Shown here: positions 20,598 through 32,284 of the stretch, piece by piece
How the letters are laid out: every line of letters begins with the position of its first letter
Position numbering within the stretch: the first letter of the stretch is position 1
Source: Pseudoips prasinana
Lineage: Eukaryota; Arthropoda; Insecta; Lepidoptera; Nolidae
Direction of reading: 5' to 3'
NCBI GenBank assembly: GCA_951640165.1
Contig: OX621252.1
Location: forward strand, 30,215,934-30,279,933
DNA length: 64,000 nucleotides
The notes under the pieces: model-generated
What the model was told of the DNA's origin: nothing
The model's database searches: none
Seen by the model: the letters and a program-made list of their open reading frames with translations, nothing else
Made by a program: the position numbers and the translations under genes

Positions 20598-20800
20598 AAT
20601 ATATGTATATCAATATATAACCGTCGTCATCAAGTTATAGCATTTATTTTACTGCTTACTGTAATACAAATAAATTAAATCGGTTCGTTCCTAATCTCTG
20701 GTATTATAATGCTTCAACTCTTTATTAGGTCTATATATATCTAAACCAAGCGGGTAAAGCCGGGAAAAAGCAATTTTTTTAAAGACAACTTTATAGGAAA
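20598..20800. other. No recognisable feature
   Basis: Short AT-rich spacer between a SINE and a Helitron-like repeat. Confidence 0.3.
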
Positions 20801-21068
20801 CTAGCGGCCCGATACGTGCTTCGCTACGTATAAGGCATAGTAATAAAAAACATGATTATCAAGTTCATTTATTCAAACAAAAAAATATTTTAAATTGCTA
20901 AAAGATGTTGATATTACACTTATCAAGACTTTTTTTAATTTTTCTCTACGTACAAACCTTCCCTGGACTTCCTCGAATAATCCAAGACCAAAATTAGCCA
21001 AATCGGTAAAGGCGTTGTTGAGTTATAACATTACAACGAAAAGTGGCATTGATTTTTATATATATAGA
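20801..21068 (-). mobile_element. Helitron-like repeat with CTAG end ('ctagcggccc')
   Basis: CTAG at 20801 begins the plus-strand view, followed by cggcccgatacgtgcttcgc. The distal end is ttttatatatatagatt. This is the general form of another common lepidopteran CTAG-ended repeat. No coding sequence. Confidence 0.55.
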
Positions 21069-21269
21069 TTGTATCCTTGCGGCACGGGGTACTTTAAAAA
21101 CATATTATTGACTCAAACTTAGAACAACAATTAAGAATAAGAATAATTTATTTCAATTCAACACACATAGTACATAATTACGGACACTATTTGACATGTT
21201 TTTTTATTATTATATAATAATAATAAAGCCTTTATTCAACAATCTTATAAAACAATATATACAATCTCT

Positions 21270-21915
21270 TTGATATATTCACCAGTAATACGCTTGCTCA
21301 GTTTGAGCTCGCTCCACGCACGCAAGGCTAGTGGATACAGCTTTAAACGAATCGTGCCGGATTATCACTGGGTGTTTGAAGCCGATCCCGGTAAATATGC
21401 TGTATCCACTGGCTGGCATAGCGCCACCAGACGTTCGCAGGACTGTAGCAAGCTCCCTAGAAAGGGCCAAAATGGATGGTGATCCCCGGCACCCCCTCTA
21501 TGGACATAGGCTACCGCCGCAAAGGCTTAAAAGCCGAAATAGCTTTGCCAAATGCACCACGCCACTAACGACCGATCCCTCAACAGCAAGATGCAGCATC
21601 TGGCGTGCACAAAAAGGATTCATGGATCAGCTTGTCACGCTTTCCGAAAGCCTCCCGCCTGGACATCAATTACCGTGGCCGATCTGGAAGTCCCTAAACA
21701 GACTCCGGACTCAGGTGGGCCGAAGTAAAGAAAACATGTCTAGGTGGGGACTGTCAGGCAACCCTAAAATGGACTGTATTTGCGGAGCATCGGTCCAATC
21801 CATGGCCCATCTAACATCGTGTCCAGCCTGCCCTGCCACATGTTCATGGCACGACCTTAAAAATGCCACAAGCAGGGCAATCACTGTGGCCACGTTCTGG
21901 GCCACAAAAATTTAA
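21270..21915 (+). pseudogene. Jockey-clade LINE, C-terminal tail of the polyprotein
   Basis: The frame reads LDTALNESCRIITGCLK-like sequence, LYPLAGIAPPDVRR, RLKSRNSF, RLRTQVGRSKENMSRWGLS and CICGASVQSMAHL-SCPA. This is the tail that follows RT in Jockey elements of Lepidoptera, with its Cys-rich end. It is 5'-truncated, with no RT motifs. The reading frame is open for 194 codons with a stop where the family would end (WATKI), so decay is modest. Confidence 0.8.
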
Positions 21916-21969
21916 CAAGTTTGCCATCGAATCGCTAAGAAGAAGACCAGTTTCGCGAAGATTGTCTTA

Positions 21970-22175
21970 CTATTCAGCATAGGCCTCCCCTAAAGCTGGC
22001 CATAAAGTGCGGTCTTGTGTCTTCCTTCTCCATGTGGCTCTTGCTATTCTTTTTATGTCGTCTTCCTGTCTTCGACGCTGTCTCCCTTTCTTCTTTTATC
22101 TTGTCTTTGACACCATTCGGTCACATCCTTAGCCCACTTGACTTTTTTATTTCTTGTATGTCATGTCCATCTCCA
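21970..22175 (-). pseudogene. RTE-type LINE, extreme C-terminal fragment
   Basis: Read on the minus strand from about 22175: KWAKDVTEW, then RRRQEDDIKRIARATWRRK and DRTLWPALGEAYAE followed by TAG. The DDI-R-A-W-R and closing GEAY pattern is the typical end of RTE-like polymerases in insects. It needs one frame change near 22085. It is too short for the usual frame finders and lies tail to tail with the Jockey fragment. Confidence 0.6.
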
Positions 22176-22300
22176 CTTTAGTTTATTGATATCTACAATA
22201 TGTCACATCTGTAACTGTAGTTTGCCGCCGGATTGTTTCTAGTTTTATTTTATTTCTTAGTTTAATATTGAGCATACTTCTTTCCACAACAACAATAGGA

Positions 22301-22556
22301 TATCTATACATAAAAAAAATCGTAGGAAAGTCAAAACTGTACATTGAATATTTTTTTAAAACGATACTTGGGGCTTTATGTACAATCGATATCAAAGCCA
22401 AAAATATAGTTTTTAGAATGTTTGTACCTACTGCATGGATTGACTTCAAATAGTATAATAATATAGGTTACATATTATCACGCTATCACCTACGGGGGAG
22501 GAGCAGTGATAATTTATAAAATTTAACGCGGGTAAAACCGCGGGGCACAGCTAGTA
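22301..22556 (+). mobile_element. LEP1-like Helitron, internally deleted
   Basis: Same family as 6627-6946, with the GTCTG tract lost. It ends in aaccgcggggcacagctagt with CTAG at 22551-22554. A second degenerate end (gggccactgctagta) follows at about 22601, suggesting two tandem 3' ends. Confidence 0.65.
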
Positions 22557-22613
22557 ATTTATAAAGATTAACGTGGGTGAAACTGCCGGGCCACTGCTAG
22601 TAAATAAATAAAT

Positions 22614-22722
22614 AAATCGGGACTAGTCCCTCCCTCTTACCCACCACTGCAACTCCTGTAAGCCAGGATCAACAGTGGCACACAATGAAATGACACTGAG
22701 CGGTGAGGCTCAGGCATGTCCC
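22614..22722 (+). repeat. Second copy of the 7565-7675 repeat
   Basis: It shares cgggactagtccctccctct and ctgtaagccaggatcaacag with the first copy. Class unknown. Confidence 0.6.
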
Positions 22723-23510
22723 GGGGAATCGCTTTAACTGTCTTGGATCCCGCAACGAATTTAATCAGAAACAGAAAAAAAGGAGGAGTTAGAAAATGAA
22801 TAGTTCCACTCCCTCCAGAGCAAAGCGGGAGACAGAATGATGTAAAGAGGCTATAGCCTCATGAAATGAGAGATTTGCAACTAGAGAAGTCAGCTGCAAA
22901 AGCACCGAGGATCAATTTAAGGGTCCTAAGTGAGCTGTTATATTTGATTCCAATAGTAGGTATGGCAAAAGCGCTTAAATAAATAATTAACCGCTGGCTG
23001 TTTTAGTTGAAAAACATTTATCTGTTGTCCAATTTGATACATAACGACTACATAAACATATTTATGTATCCCAACAAAATAAAGTGTAGGAAGATATGTA
23101 GGCAACAAAATATAATGTCCCATTCTCTGTAACAGCTCCAAAGGGAAATGTGCAATATTCGAAGCGTATTTGTATCGTCGGGCGCGTTAAGATGTATTTC
23201 CGGGATGTAATATATGTTATATTAAACGTCTGGAGAATATTAAGATATTTTAAGGTAGCTACGTATATGTTTGTTTATTATATATTACCTTTTAGTGTGT
23301 ACTATTGTAATAAGGTACAGTAGACGGTCCTGATTACAATGTAATTATAGTTTTGTCTCTGTATACTAGTTGAGCCTACTTCAGAAGCAGCTCAAATGCT
23401 TTTTAGTTTAGTTTAGTATGTAATATTATTGTATTTTTATTCACGGAGCTGATATATCTGTGGACAAAAAGCTCCTTAAATAAATAAATAAAAAAAAATG
23501 TAATTATAAT
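22723..23510. other. Mostly unannotated; LINE-type tail near 23340-23510
   Basis: The part ending ctccttaaataaataaataaa resembles a LINE 3' end with (TAAA)n tail on the plus strand. No coding sequence was recognised in the rest. Confidence 0.4.
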
Positions 23511-23511
23511 A

Positions 23512-23770
23512 ATAATATCCTGGGACATTATTTACACACGGCCCTCTGATCCCAAACTAAGCAGATCTTGTACTATGGAAACCAGATAACTGATATACGA
23601 CATAACTACTATTTTTTTTTGTAAATACATACTTATATAGATAAATTACACCTAGACTACAGACAAACAGTTATGTTCATGCACACAAATATCTATCCTG
23701 GGTGGGAATCGAACCCACGACCTCCAGCGTGATAAGCAAGCATTTGCCAACCACGCCAACAGGCCCGTCA
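23512..23770 (-). mobile_element. SINE family B, full length
   Basis: The minus strand shows the head, B box gggttcgattcccacccagg, central tgtctgtagtctaggtgtaa and 3' tail with ccatagtacaagatctgctt. The plus-strand left edge is atatcctgggacattattta. Confidence 0.85.
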
Positions 23771-23892
23771 ATTATTTATTTATATAATTATAAAATATGA
23801 ATCTATCATGTCATGAAAGATTTTTGTTGTCTGCAAACTAAAACTAATTTAATATAAATAAATATCTGGAAAATATCAGATAGCGCCATCTA

Positions 23893-24078
23893 GTGCACAA
23901 TTGGGTGTCCACCAAATTGGTTCCATTTTTGAGCGTCTCCGTACTTCGGAGGGCACGTTTAGCTGTCGGTCCCGGTTGTAGTCATTAGACAACAGTCGTT
24001 TAGGCATGTCAGAGGCCTACTGGGCGGCTTGAACAACTCTGACAGTAGGGTAACACTGCCCATACGATAATTAAGTAA
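23893..24078 (-). repeat. Dispersed repeat G copy
   Basis: The minus-strand order is cgccc.gtaggcctctgacatg, ctaatgactacaaccgggac and 'gtgccctccgaagtacgg'. Moderately diverged. Confidence 0.6.
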
Positions 24079-24103
24079 CGGATGTAAAAATAATAAAATA
24101 AAA

Positions 24104-25170
24104 AAGGTTTTTATTCACGTAGACTTTAAAAAAGCGCTTGTAAATAGTCAGAACATGTTTGTACTAATATAGTTGTATACATTAGATATTATTTCTAGTA
24201 ACATAGATATTTAGGTAAATCTTGTATGAAAACATTTATAAAATTTATTTTATTACAGAAATGATATTTAGCTAGCTCGTATCAAGTTATTGTCAAGAGA
24301 TTATGTTTAATTATCTAGTTTAAGTCTAATATTTTTACTACATATGGTACAATGGTTCTGTCTATATTAAAGGTATTATTATTATGACGGACCTTGTGTT
24401 AATAACGACGGTCGCGCTTTAATGCTACCACCGGATCCAATGCGCCCCAACTGAGAAGACCCAGCGAAACAAACTCAGTGGGTTCATCTACTACCGGTTT
24501 CAACACGACCCAGTTGAGACGGTCCGGCGAAACATACTCAAGCGGGCATGAACACGGGATTTGGTCCAATTAGAATAATTATTTAGGAGGCAAACACAAT
24601 ATATGCTCGATCGGTTGTCTGAATGCTTATTATTTTAGATTATAAATATAATCTAAAATACCTAAATAGGTATACAAAAGAAAAACTTGCAGGTAGGAAG
24701 TGAGAGCCAGACGTCTTTGTCATCGATGTACTCTTTAGTGGTGTAATAACCCCTAGCCATAAGTATACAGTATCAGGCAGATCAGTAATTTGAGTAGGAA
24801 GCTTGTTATAAAACCTAATACAATTTCCTAAAAATGATTTATTAGTTTTGCTTACTCTAAAGCCTGGCATGGCTAGTTTGTTTTTATTCCTAGTATTTAT
24901 ATTATGTAGTTCACTTTTCTTTTTATAATTATGAATATTTTTTCTAACAAACATTATATTCTGATATATATATATATATTCCGATGGCACAGTAAGTATA
25001 TTTATTTCTTTAAACAAATTTCGCAAAGAATAGCGACTGCCTAAACCATAAATGGCTCTGACCGCTCTTTTCTGCAATACAAAAATAGTACCTATGTCAG
25101 CCGCCGAACCCCACAGCAGAATGCCATACGACATAATGTTTAATTTAAACAGCAAATTAAACTTCTATAT
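24104..25170 (-). pseudogene. LINE family L3: RT C-terminal coding end plus 3' UTR
   Basis: Coding part at 24640-25155 on the minus strand: LFKLNIMSYGILLWGSAADI, LQKRAVRAIYGLGSRYSLRN, INILTVPSEYIYIY and CIRFYNKLPTQITDLPD. This is the post-RT tail of a Jockey/CR1-group LINE; RT motifs are lost by 5' truncation. After the stop at 24640 comes a long 3' UTR that includes a GC-rich stretch and ends in gtgaataaaaacctttttta. This copy links coding sequence to the L3 3' repeats at 4.6, 9.3-10.9 and 48.5 kb. Confidence 0.8.
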
Positions 25171-25411
25171 TATCATACCTGCCATGTTACACACTTGTGA
25201 ATAAAGATAAGTTTCGCTAATGATGGCCACACGCGACTACCACTAGGAGTGACAACTATATAATATGTCAAGGTGGGTTGCACTGTTCGATTTTAACGGC
25301 AGTTAAACCATTAATTGGTTAGTTTAGTTTCTTAACATTACAACCCCTCAATATCAATCATATATCAATCCTTAAAATTTAGTGTACTTTTAGCTGAACT
25401 GCAGCTACGGA

Positions 25412-25700
25412 GGCCATCGTCAACCTTAGTGATCCTGAGTGCTAATAAGAGGTCGTGGGTTCGATTCCCACTTGGGATAAATAAATGTGTGATGAGCACT
25501 ATTATTTTTTATGTGTGGGCATATTTTTTCTATAATATGTATGTTTTTAGAAATATGTTTATCCTAAATGTGCATAAATTTCATATGTTGCTCGATATGT
25601 GGAATGTAGTCTATTGTTTCCTATCAGTTGTCTGGTTGCCATAGTACAGGCTTTGCGTAGTTTGAGATCAGATGGTAGAGTTGTCCCACGATATTAATAT
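25412..25700 (+). mobile_element. SINE, B/C-type chimera or related family
   Basis: The B box gggttcgattcccacttggg follows a degraded head. The body begins tgtgtgatgagcacta as in family C. The 3' tail gttgccatagtacaggcttt, then gtttgagatcagatgg, is that of family B. The mixture suggests template switching or a distinct subfamily. Confidence 0.6.
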
Positions 25701-25705
25701 ATTTA

Positions 25706-26027
25706 CTAGCTGTGCCCCGCGGTTTTACCCGTATTAAACTTTGTAAATTATCACAGCTCCACCCCCGTAGGTGATAGCGTGATAATATGTAGCCTATATG
25801 TTGGCCCGACCTCTTAGTAATATTCATACAAAATTGGAAGTAAATCCATGCAGTAGTTTTTGAGTTTAGCCTGGACATACATACAGACAAACAGATAAAC
25901 AGATAAAAATTCTAAAAACTATATTTTTGGCTTCGATAACGATTGTAGATCACGCCCCAAGTATCCTTTTTAAAAAATATTCAGTATTCAGTTTTGACAT
26001 TCCTACGATTTTATTATATGTATAGAT
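25706..26027 (-). mobile_element. LEP1-like Helitron
   Basis: Same family as 6627-6946 in the opposite sense: CTAG at 25706, hairpin-like gtgccccgcggttttacccg, then gaagtaaatccatgcagtag and a distal tttattatatgtatagat end. Confidence 0.7.
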
Positions 26028-26585
26028 GCTCGGGCACACATTCGTGCACTACAATAATAACACAGTGCACATTATTACCTCACTCTCATAATTTTTTTGG
26101 ACGGTTATCCGATACAACTGGTTGAGATCAGGCGCAAGACCGACAGTTTAACGTGCTTTAGGTGGCACGGGCGTGTAACACCGCCGACCATTTTTCTGTT
26201 TTATATTTTATGACTAATCAATCAATCAATATCTAAAAAGAACGATTTAGATAGCGCCATCTGTTGGTAATGGTCCAATCTAAATATTGACATATTAGCT
26301 TTATTAGTCCTGTAGGCTTCGGTATGATGGCGTTATGCGTCTTCATTGCGTTAGGTTAATAGAGCATTGAATGGATTGTATAAATTTTAGTACACCACGG
26401 TTAGAAAATGCCCACTCATTGTATGAGGAGGCCCTTTCCCTGCAGTGAAATAGTAATGTGCTGCATAACCACCATCGTAGACGCGTTTGCTGAACTATTT
26501 AGTGTGGGTACCACAATTAAATAACTTGTACATCTTAATTGCTAACAACTAAATTTAAATTTATACAAACATGCAAAATGAGATG
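26028..26585. other. Mostly unannotated; degraded SINE-E-like block at 26110-26190
   Basis: The block gaccgacagtttaacgtgct resembles family E debris. The rest shows no gene. Confidence 0.35.
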
Positions 26586-26589
26586 ATGT

Positions 26590-27057
26590 TTAACTACCAC
26601 CATTAAATACTGCTGTGTGTGGAATCCACTTTATAGCAAATATATGGATCAAATTGAGGCTGTACAACGTAAGTTCCTTAGATCCATGCACTATAGATGC
26701 CACCGTGGTCGTCTAAAATACCTGCAGTTACTAAGTAGATACAAGATTCTTTCCTTAAAACGTAGACGTACTCAACTGGAAGCTATGAAGCTTCTCAAAG
26801 TTTGCCGTAATAATGTTGACTGCACCTAAATCAACAATAAATTATGTTACTCAGTTCCAAGAACAGCTCACCGTCGAGAGGTTAGGGCGCGCACACTATT
26901 TGCAGTTGGGTCTTGTAGAACCAACGCTGGTGTGCGCGCTCCCATGCATCGGTTAGTGAACGAATACAATATCCATTTCAATGAACTTGATATTTTTTTA
27001 TGTTCTATGTACCAATTTAAGAAAAAGATCATTAAAGAAATCGCTTGGCGTAAATGA
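26590..27057 (+). pseudogene. LINE RT tail (Jockey/CR1/RTE-type), one nonsense codon
   Basis: The frame reads CCVWNPLYSKYMDQIEAVQ, FLRSMHYRCHRGRL, LLSRYKILSLKRRRTQ, then TAA at 26827. The same frame continues (SVPRTAHRREVRARTLFAVG, then APMHRLVNEYN and KKKIIKEIAWRK) to TGA at 27055. The VW-P....I..VQ..F and closing R...N.Y patterns match the post-RT tail of several LINE clades. Only one stop and no frameshift separate it from an open frame, so it is relatively young, though strongly 5'-truncated. Confidence 0.75.
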
Positions 27058-28050
27058 TTAATCATCGTACTACTCCACCATTTTTAGAACACACTCAAAA
27101 TATTTTTATATAATTACCTTTAATAATTTTTTTTTCTCTCTTTCCTTTAATAATGTGAAATCCAGTCATTCATTATTATTACAAATTTATTACTTTTCTC
27201 TCTTTGTAATTTTTGAACTTAACTAATAATGCTTTCAATCTAATGTGTATGCATATTCCTTAGATTTCACACACAAATCTAATGTTGTGCCTCTGGTTTA
27301 TATTCCTTAAATATTATTGTCGCAACCTGTGGAAAATGTGGTTAGACATACATTTCATAAATTTATATGTTTAGAATTAATTATTACTTACCTAATGCTC
27401 AATGCATATCTGTATGTTTTACCGAATAAATATAAAAAAAACATTCCATAATATTAAATATTGATAAAATTCGAAACTCAACGTTTTCCTTTTAAACTTA
27501 TACTTACAGGTGTAAAATATTTCCTATATCGTAGAATATATATTTACAAAAAGTTGTTAAGTACCATTTAAGCTTATTTTACGGAAGGAATTAATGTATA
27601 CACGTGTTTGTCCTTTATTAACGTTTCACAGTGTAAGCAGACTATCAAGTTTAAAGCCGGCTTCAAAATGTAATTCATCGTAGAAATCTTAACGTTAAAA
27701 GTATAAATGCATCATTTTAATAAAACTTGAGAGGTGTCAAGGGACACCCGGATGGAACGAAGTTATTTCTTATTATTTATTATGTACAAAAAACCTGTAT
27801 ACACTCAACAAAAATAATCGTCGCGACACCACATTGTTCAATGCAAAATAGAAATGAAAATATCTGGCTTGCTTTCTATAAGAGAGAGAGAGAGAGAGAC
27901 AGACAGAGAAACATGCGCACGCCGCACAGCTGCAAAAAGTGTCGTGACAACTTTTCGTAAAAAAAATTTCCGACTAGCCCCCTTTCACAAAGCGCGATAA
28001 GGAACTTCATTCCAAAAATGAGGTAACGTCCGAGAATATTGTACATAAAA
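27058..28050. other. No gene; (GA)n microsatellite at 27881-27898
   Basis: AT-rich DNA. A short run of agagagag followed by acagacagaga is the only structured feature. Confidence 0.4.
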
Positions 28051-28054
28051 CAAG

Positions 28055-28300
28055 TAACTAGTGGTTAATGGCCAGGCTGCTAAGCCAGAGATCCCCACCC
28101 AGGACAAGTCTGTGTGTAGTGAGCACGATTATTTGTAGTCTGGGTGAGTGTAATTTATGTTAAATACATATGTATTTATCAGTTACCTGGTGACCATAGT
28201 ATATGCTATGCCTAGTTTGAGATCAGGTGACAGTGGTTTAGTTGCTCGAAGATATTTATCATTATTTGTAAATAAAGCAAACATCGGATTACTTGTTGGT
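28055..28300 (+). mobile_element. Degenerate SINE (B/C type)
   Basis: Recognisable parts are ccccacccaggacaa, gtgagcacgattatttgtag, gtctgggtgagtgtaattta and accatagtatatgctatgcc-agtttgagatcagg. The B box is lost. Old copy. Confidence 0.5.
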
Positions 28301-28411
28301 GATAATAAATTATATGCTTATGACCATCTATCATCTATTATGCTTATGAATATACTGGGACATTATTTACACAATCGGCAATGTGATCCCAAACTTAGCA
28401 GAGCTGGTACT

Positions 28412-28490
28412 ATGGAAAAGTTAAAGAAACCTTTGGAGGAGGCCTATGTCAAGCAGTTGACGATATCAGGCTGATGGTCATGATGATATC
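28412..28490 (+). pseudogene. RTE-type LINE 3' terminus (short)
   Basis: The block aggaggcctatgtcaagcag, then ggctgatggtcatgatgat, is the familiar end of RTE-like LINEs in Lepidoptera: the last codons, then a GATGAT-type tail. It follows another SINE-B-like tail at 28360-28415. Confidence 0.5.
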
Positions 28491-28594
28491 ATATATGGAT
28501 TTTTAATCTGACTATTGAGGCTTAATTAGATGACAGTCAGTGGTACCGGATATAATTGATCATAGAGGTAAAGCATTTAGGAACGCGCAAATGG

Positions 28595-28740
28595 CGACAT
28601 TGGTGGCCACCACATTGGTTTAATTTCTGAACATCTCTGAGATTTAAAGCGCGAGTTTAGCTGTCGTTGTGGTCGGTAAACAACAGCCATTTCATAAGCC
28701 TACTGGGTGGAATGGACAACTCTGACATTAGGCTTACTCT
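28595..28740 (-). repeat. Dispersed repeat G copy, degraded
   Basis: The minus strand matches the aggctt.tgaaatggctgttg and 'gaccacaacgacagct' blocks of the family. About 145 bp. Confidence 0.45.
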
Positions 28741-28744
28741 CTAC

Positions 28745-30265
28745 TTAAAGTCGTGATCTTATATAATCTTTCCATCCTTTAAATTAATTCCCACGTATTC
28801 CATATGGACCTTTCCTTTAAGAATCTTAACGCTGATTAACCAACAACATTCATCCTGAACTAGTACTAACACCGTTTGCATGTTAATCCTGACCCTTGAT
28901 TAAATTAACGTACAAACCTTTAATGTATCATTGTTTTCAGGTTAATCCGTATCGCTTAGTTAAGTTAACCGACAGTTTTGTTAACTGGGACTATTTACAT
29001 GTTTTGAGTTCTACCCATGAGTCTATACTATATATACTACCCATATTAATGGTATTTTCAAAAATTACGGTAGTAAGGATCTTGAAATATTTTTGTATGT
29101 AGTAAAATAATAACATTAGAAACGACATTCAATGATGCGTATAAATATTAAAGAGAGAAAAAGTAACACGTTTTTTTTATAAACACAGTTTAGTTAATGA
29201 ACCCTAAACGATGCGGTTAAAATAATTATTGATCTTTTTTATAATTGTTGTTATTTGCATAAACACTAACTACTTGGTTCGCTTCTGAATATAAACCTGT
29301 AAGTGGTTTTCAATAAAGTGTATTTATGTTATCTCATAGCTATAATAATAGTTCCTCGTGGCCATATACTCTAACCAGCCCGTAAACTTTCAGCCAGATT
29401 AAACATCTAGGCGCATAAGTAGTATATATTCGAGCCTAGCAGCGGCACCGCAGTCCGAGGAGGTGTGCCCTCACCAAATATTCCACAATTTATGTCAGAG
29501 AAGTAGTCGGGCATCAGCATCTCCTCTGTACTACGTACTAACAGGCTGATGATATTATGTACTGGATGATCTGAATAAACCTGTCTCGAAGACAACCGTT
29601 GCCCATATATTAATAAATATTATAATGTTGAATTCCTGAGCGTGAATACCTTTTTGAGCAACAAAGTTATCATGAATAATAAAATTATTTGGGCGATTTA
29701 TAGATAATACGAAACTATAACTGCGTATCATCCGAATGTTTGTATGGCTATTTCCAAATTAAATTGTTTATATAAACAAATTTTAAGACATGTTTACAAA
29801 TATTGGTAAAATGTTCCATGGAACATTTTATGCGATTCACTAATTATTGAACATGATCGTGCTACGTTATGATAGATTTCACTATTTAACTATTCTCTGT
29901 AATGTGATACGACAAACATTAATTTTATATGTTTTTAACATGGTTATAGTACAATTCTCATGGTAGAGGAATAATTAATCCTTAACTGTTGGTTAACCTA
30001 ACCAACGGTGTCACTCCTCCCCCAGTAACAATTCATCTCGCTGTACGTTTGAAACTGACAAGTGCTCCGAAGGGCCAACCATTAGTTACGCCAAACCGAA
30101 CCAGCGATATATTCAAGACTTTTTATCAACGAGACGTCTAAAAGTTGTCCAATGAAATAATTTATGAGTCGAGTTTTTGTCTTCTTGGATCTTTTAAATT
30201 TTCTATTTAAATTGGTAAAATATGAGGTCAAGAACAAAATGAGACGAAAGCTCCAGGTAAAAGTG
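28745..30265. other. No gene; 24-bp palindrome inside
   Basis: About 1.5 kb with no frame I can support. A minus-strand frame at 29407-29595 (SSRQVYSDHPVHNI) has no recognisable motif. Confidence 0.35.
29807..29830. repeat. Perfect 24-bp palindrome
   Basis: It reads the same on both strands without a spacer, centred on the NcoI-like ccatgg core between taaaatgtt and aacatttta. It could be a dimeric protein site or chance in AT-rich DNA. Confidence 0.6.
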
Positions 30266-30270
30266 TGTTA

Positions 30271-30405
30271 CAGACGCCAGCACATCCAGCTACCCCAATC
30301 TGAAAAATTTCTTTTAAAGACTTTCAACTTTATCATTAAAGCATAAGGTTCCCTTTCAATTGGGGAAATTTGACAGATTGGGGTAGCCTGATGTGCTGGC
30401 GTCCG
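30271..30405. mobile_element. 135-bp foldback MITE, copy 2
   Basis: Both arms are well kept: cagacgccagcacatccagc on the left, and its complement with one or two changes on the right. It is flanked on both sides by TA (30269-30270 and 30406-30407), as expected for a Tc1/mariner-type non-autonomous element. Confidence 0.85.
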
Positions 30406-30532
30406 TACATTGGGTACCTTAAGGTAATACTAAAGTGGGGTTGTGACTGCGACGAATAACTCCATCCACCTTCATCCTGTGGGATGTATAGAAGTGTTCT
30501 CGAGGGAATAACCGCACCATACTGCCTAAATA

Positions 30533-30760
30533 GTATCCTGGGACATTATTCACAAACAGCTCCGATCCCAAATTAAGCAGAACTTGTACTATGACAATCA
30601 GATACTATTTTTCTTTAGTAAATACATACTTATATTAATAGATAATTACACCCAACACAGGACAAACAGACATGTTCTTGTACACAAATATCTGTCCTGG
30701 GTGGGAATCGAACCCATGACCTGGGGCGTGAAAAGCAAGCATTTACCAACCACGCTAACT
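30533..30760 (-). mobile_element. SINE family B
   Basis: The minus strand has the B box gggttcgattcccacccagg, central cctgtgttgggtgtaattat and 3' tail catagtacaagttctgctta. The head beyond 30760 is lost into unrelated sequence. Confidence 0.8.
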
Positions 30761-30852
30761 TTTTCGCTCAATGAGCATTTTGGCTGGGCAAGTTCTTCCC
30801 CTTGTACAAATCACACTAGGATTAAGCGTCCTTGTGTTACCACATAGGTAAT

Positions 30853-31000
30853 GGTTTGACTGCCTCGTTGATCTAGCGTAAGTGAGTTCAACCGCGAATG
30901 AGGTCCAGAGTTCAACTCCCAGCTGACCGAGAGAGGTGATACCAGAATTCTTCTACTAAGAAAATCTCTCAGTGTCGGCCCAGATGTCAGGAAATTACAT
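30853..31000 (+). mobile_element. SINE family E, head fragment
   Basis: It starts tttgactgcctcgttgatct, has a decayed B box (agttcaactccca) and the aaaatctctcagtgtcggcc block that follows the head in family E, then stops. Confidence 0.6.
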
Positions 31001-32284
31001 ATTATTTATTAAAACAATAGGCTGATGTCAGCTTCTTAAAAGATTTTAATGCGGAATATTTCTCCATCTGAAATCTATTTAAGCCTGGATGATTCAACGG
31101 CACGTTTTATATATCTTCTATTCGATATACATAAAATAAATTCGGGTTATTTACACCATTTATAAGTCAAGAATAACGGCGGATTGTGATGATCGCTGAT
31201 TTTTTGGACTCGTCTCTTCAAAGAATAGCAGAATAACTAAAATTATAGATCATGAAAAACAAAATTATGAACATAAATAATTGCAACGAATAAAAAGAAA
31301 AACGACTGTCAATACCACACAGAATGTACTAAAATTTTCAAAACAAATCCTTAATCGATGCCTGTCACTGAATACACATATGAGCATCACAAAGTATTGT
31401 CTTTGGTTTGTTTTTTTAAGAACTTACCGATTGATTTGGACTACTATGCGACCAAGAAAATATAATCTTTCCCAACGACTCCGTAATACAGGCTTCATAA
31501 CATTGGGAATGAAGAAGAACGTTTGCGCATAGGTAAAATAACAAAATATTTAAATCTGTATAAAACACAATATCTGTTACAAAAATTTATATTTTGCTTA
31601 AAAATTAATATATTTGTTCAAGTTCGTCCGGATTTTTAAGGAGTTTGGTTAGTTTTTTGGCTCATTCTATTTTCTCCTGTTCATTATAGCTTATAGGGGA
31701 TCGACTGACGTGGTACGATAAATTGCGTGTTGTCAGCCTCTTAAGTGTCTTGGTAAGCGCAAATTTCTAAGTCTTCAAATAACTAAATTCAAAGTGATAT
31801 ACAAATAATACCTCCACAACTCCAAACCATTTCCAAACAAAATCTTTATCATCAAACTATAATTAATTCAACTCAACAACAAAGTAAATAATCACTCAAA
31901 TATATTTGCACCAAACAAATTAATCAAGAGCACCGCAAATCAAACGTACAACTCCATCCAAGACACTTCCAAATGTACTAAATATACAAACCATCATCCC
32001 TCACAAAAGGGTGAACATAGGAGCTAGCTCGTCTATAAATTACTCCTTGCTCGCGCAAACCAATGTATCCGCTAACATTTATCATTCAAAACTCAACCAT
32101 AACTTCTAAGTGTCAAGATTCATAACGGCAGCATTTATAAACTTGTGTTTACTGTATAAAGATGAATGGCATAACCCAACTGTCTCATGCTGGGTGGTCT
32201 TTGACAGACAGACAGTGCTCTCGGTATTTGTATATCACGTGTGCAATTTTTACTTTTACATGTACAAAGGAAGTTCAGTCTTTT
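31001..32284. other. No gene; G-poor stretch at about 31780-32000
   Basis: The plus strand between about 31780 and 32000 is rich in A and C and almost free of G. No frame in the region carries recognisable motifs. Confidence 0.4.

Noticed and set aside
28157..28474. 105-codon frame as a gene
   Set aside because: It crosses a degraded SINE and an RTE LINE terminus, so the frame is incidental.
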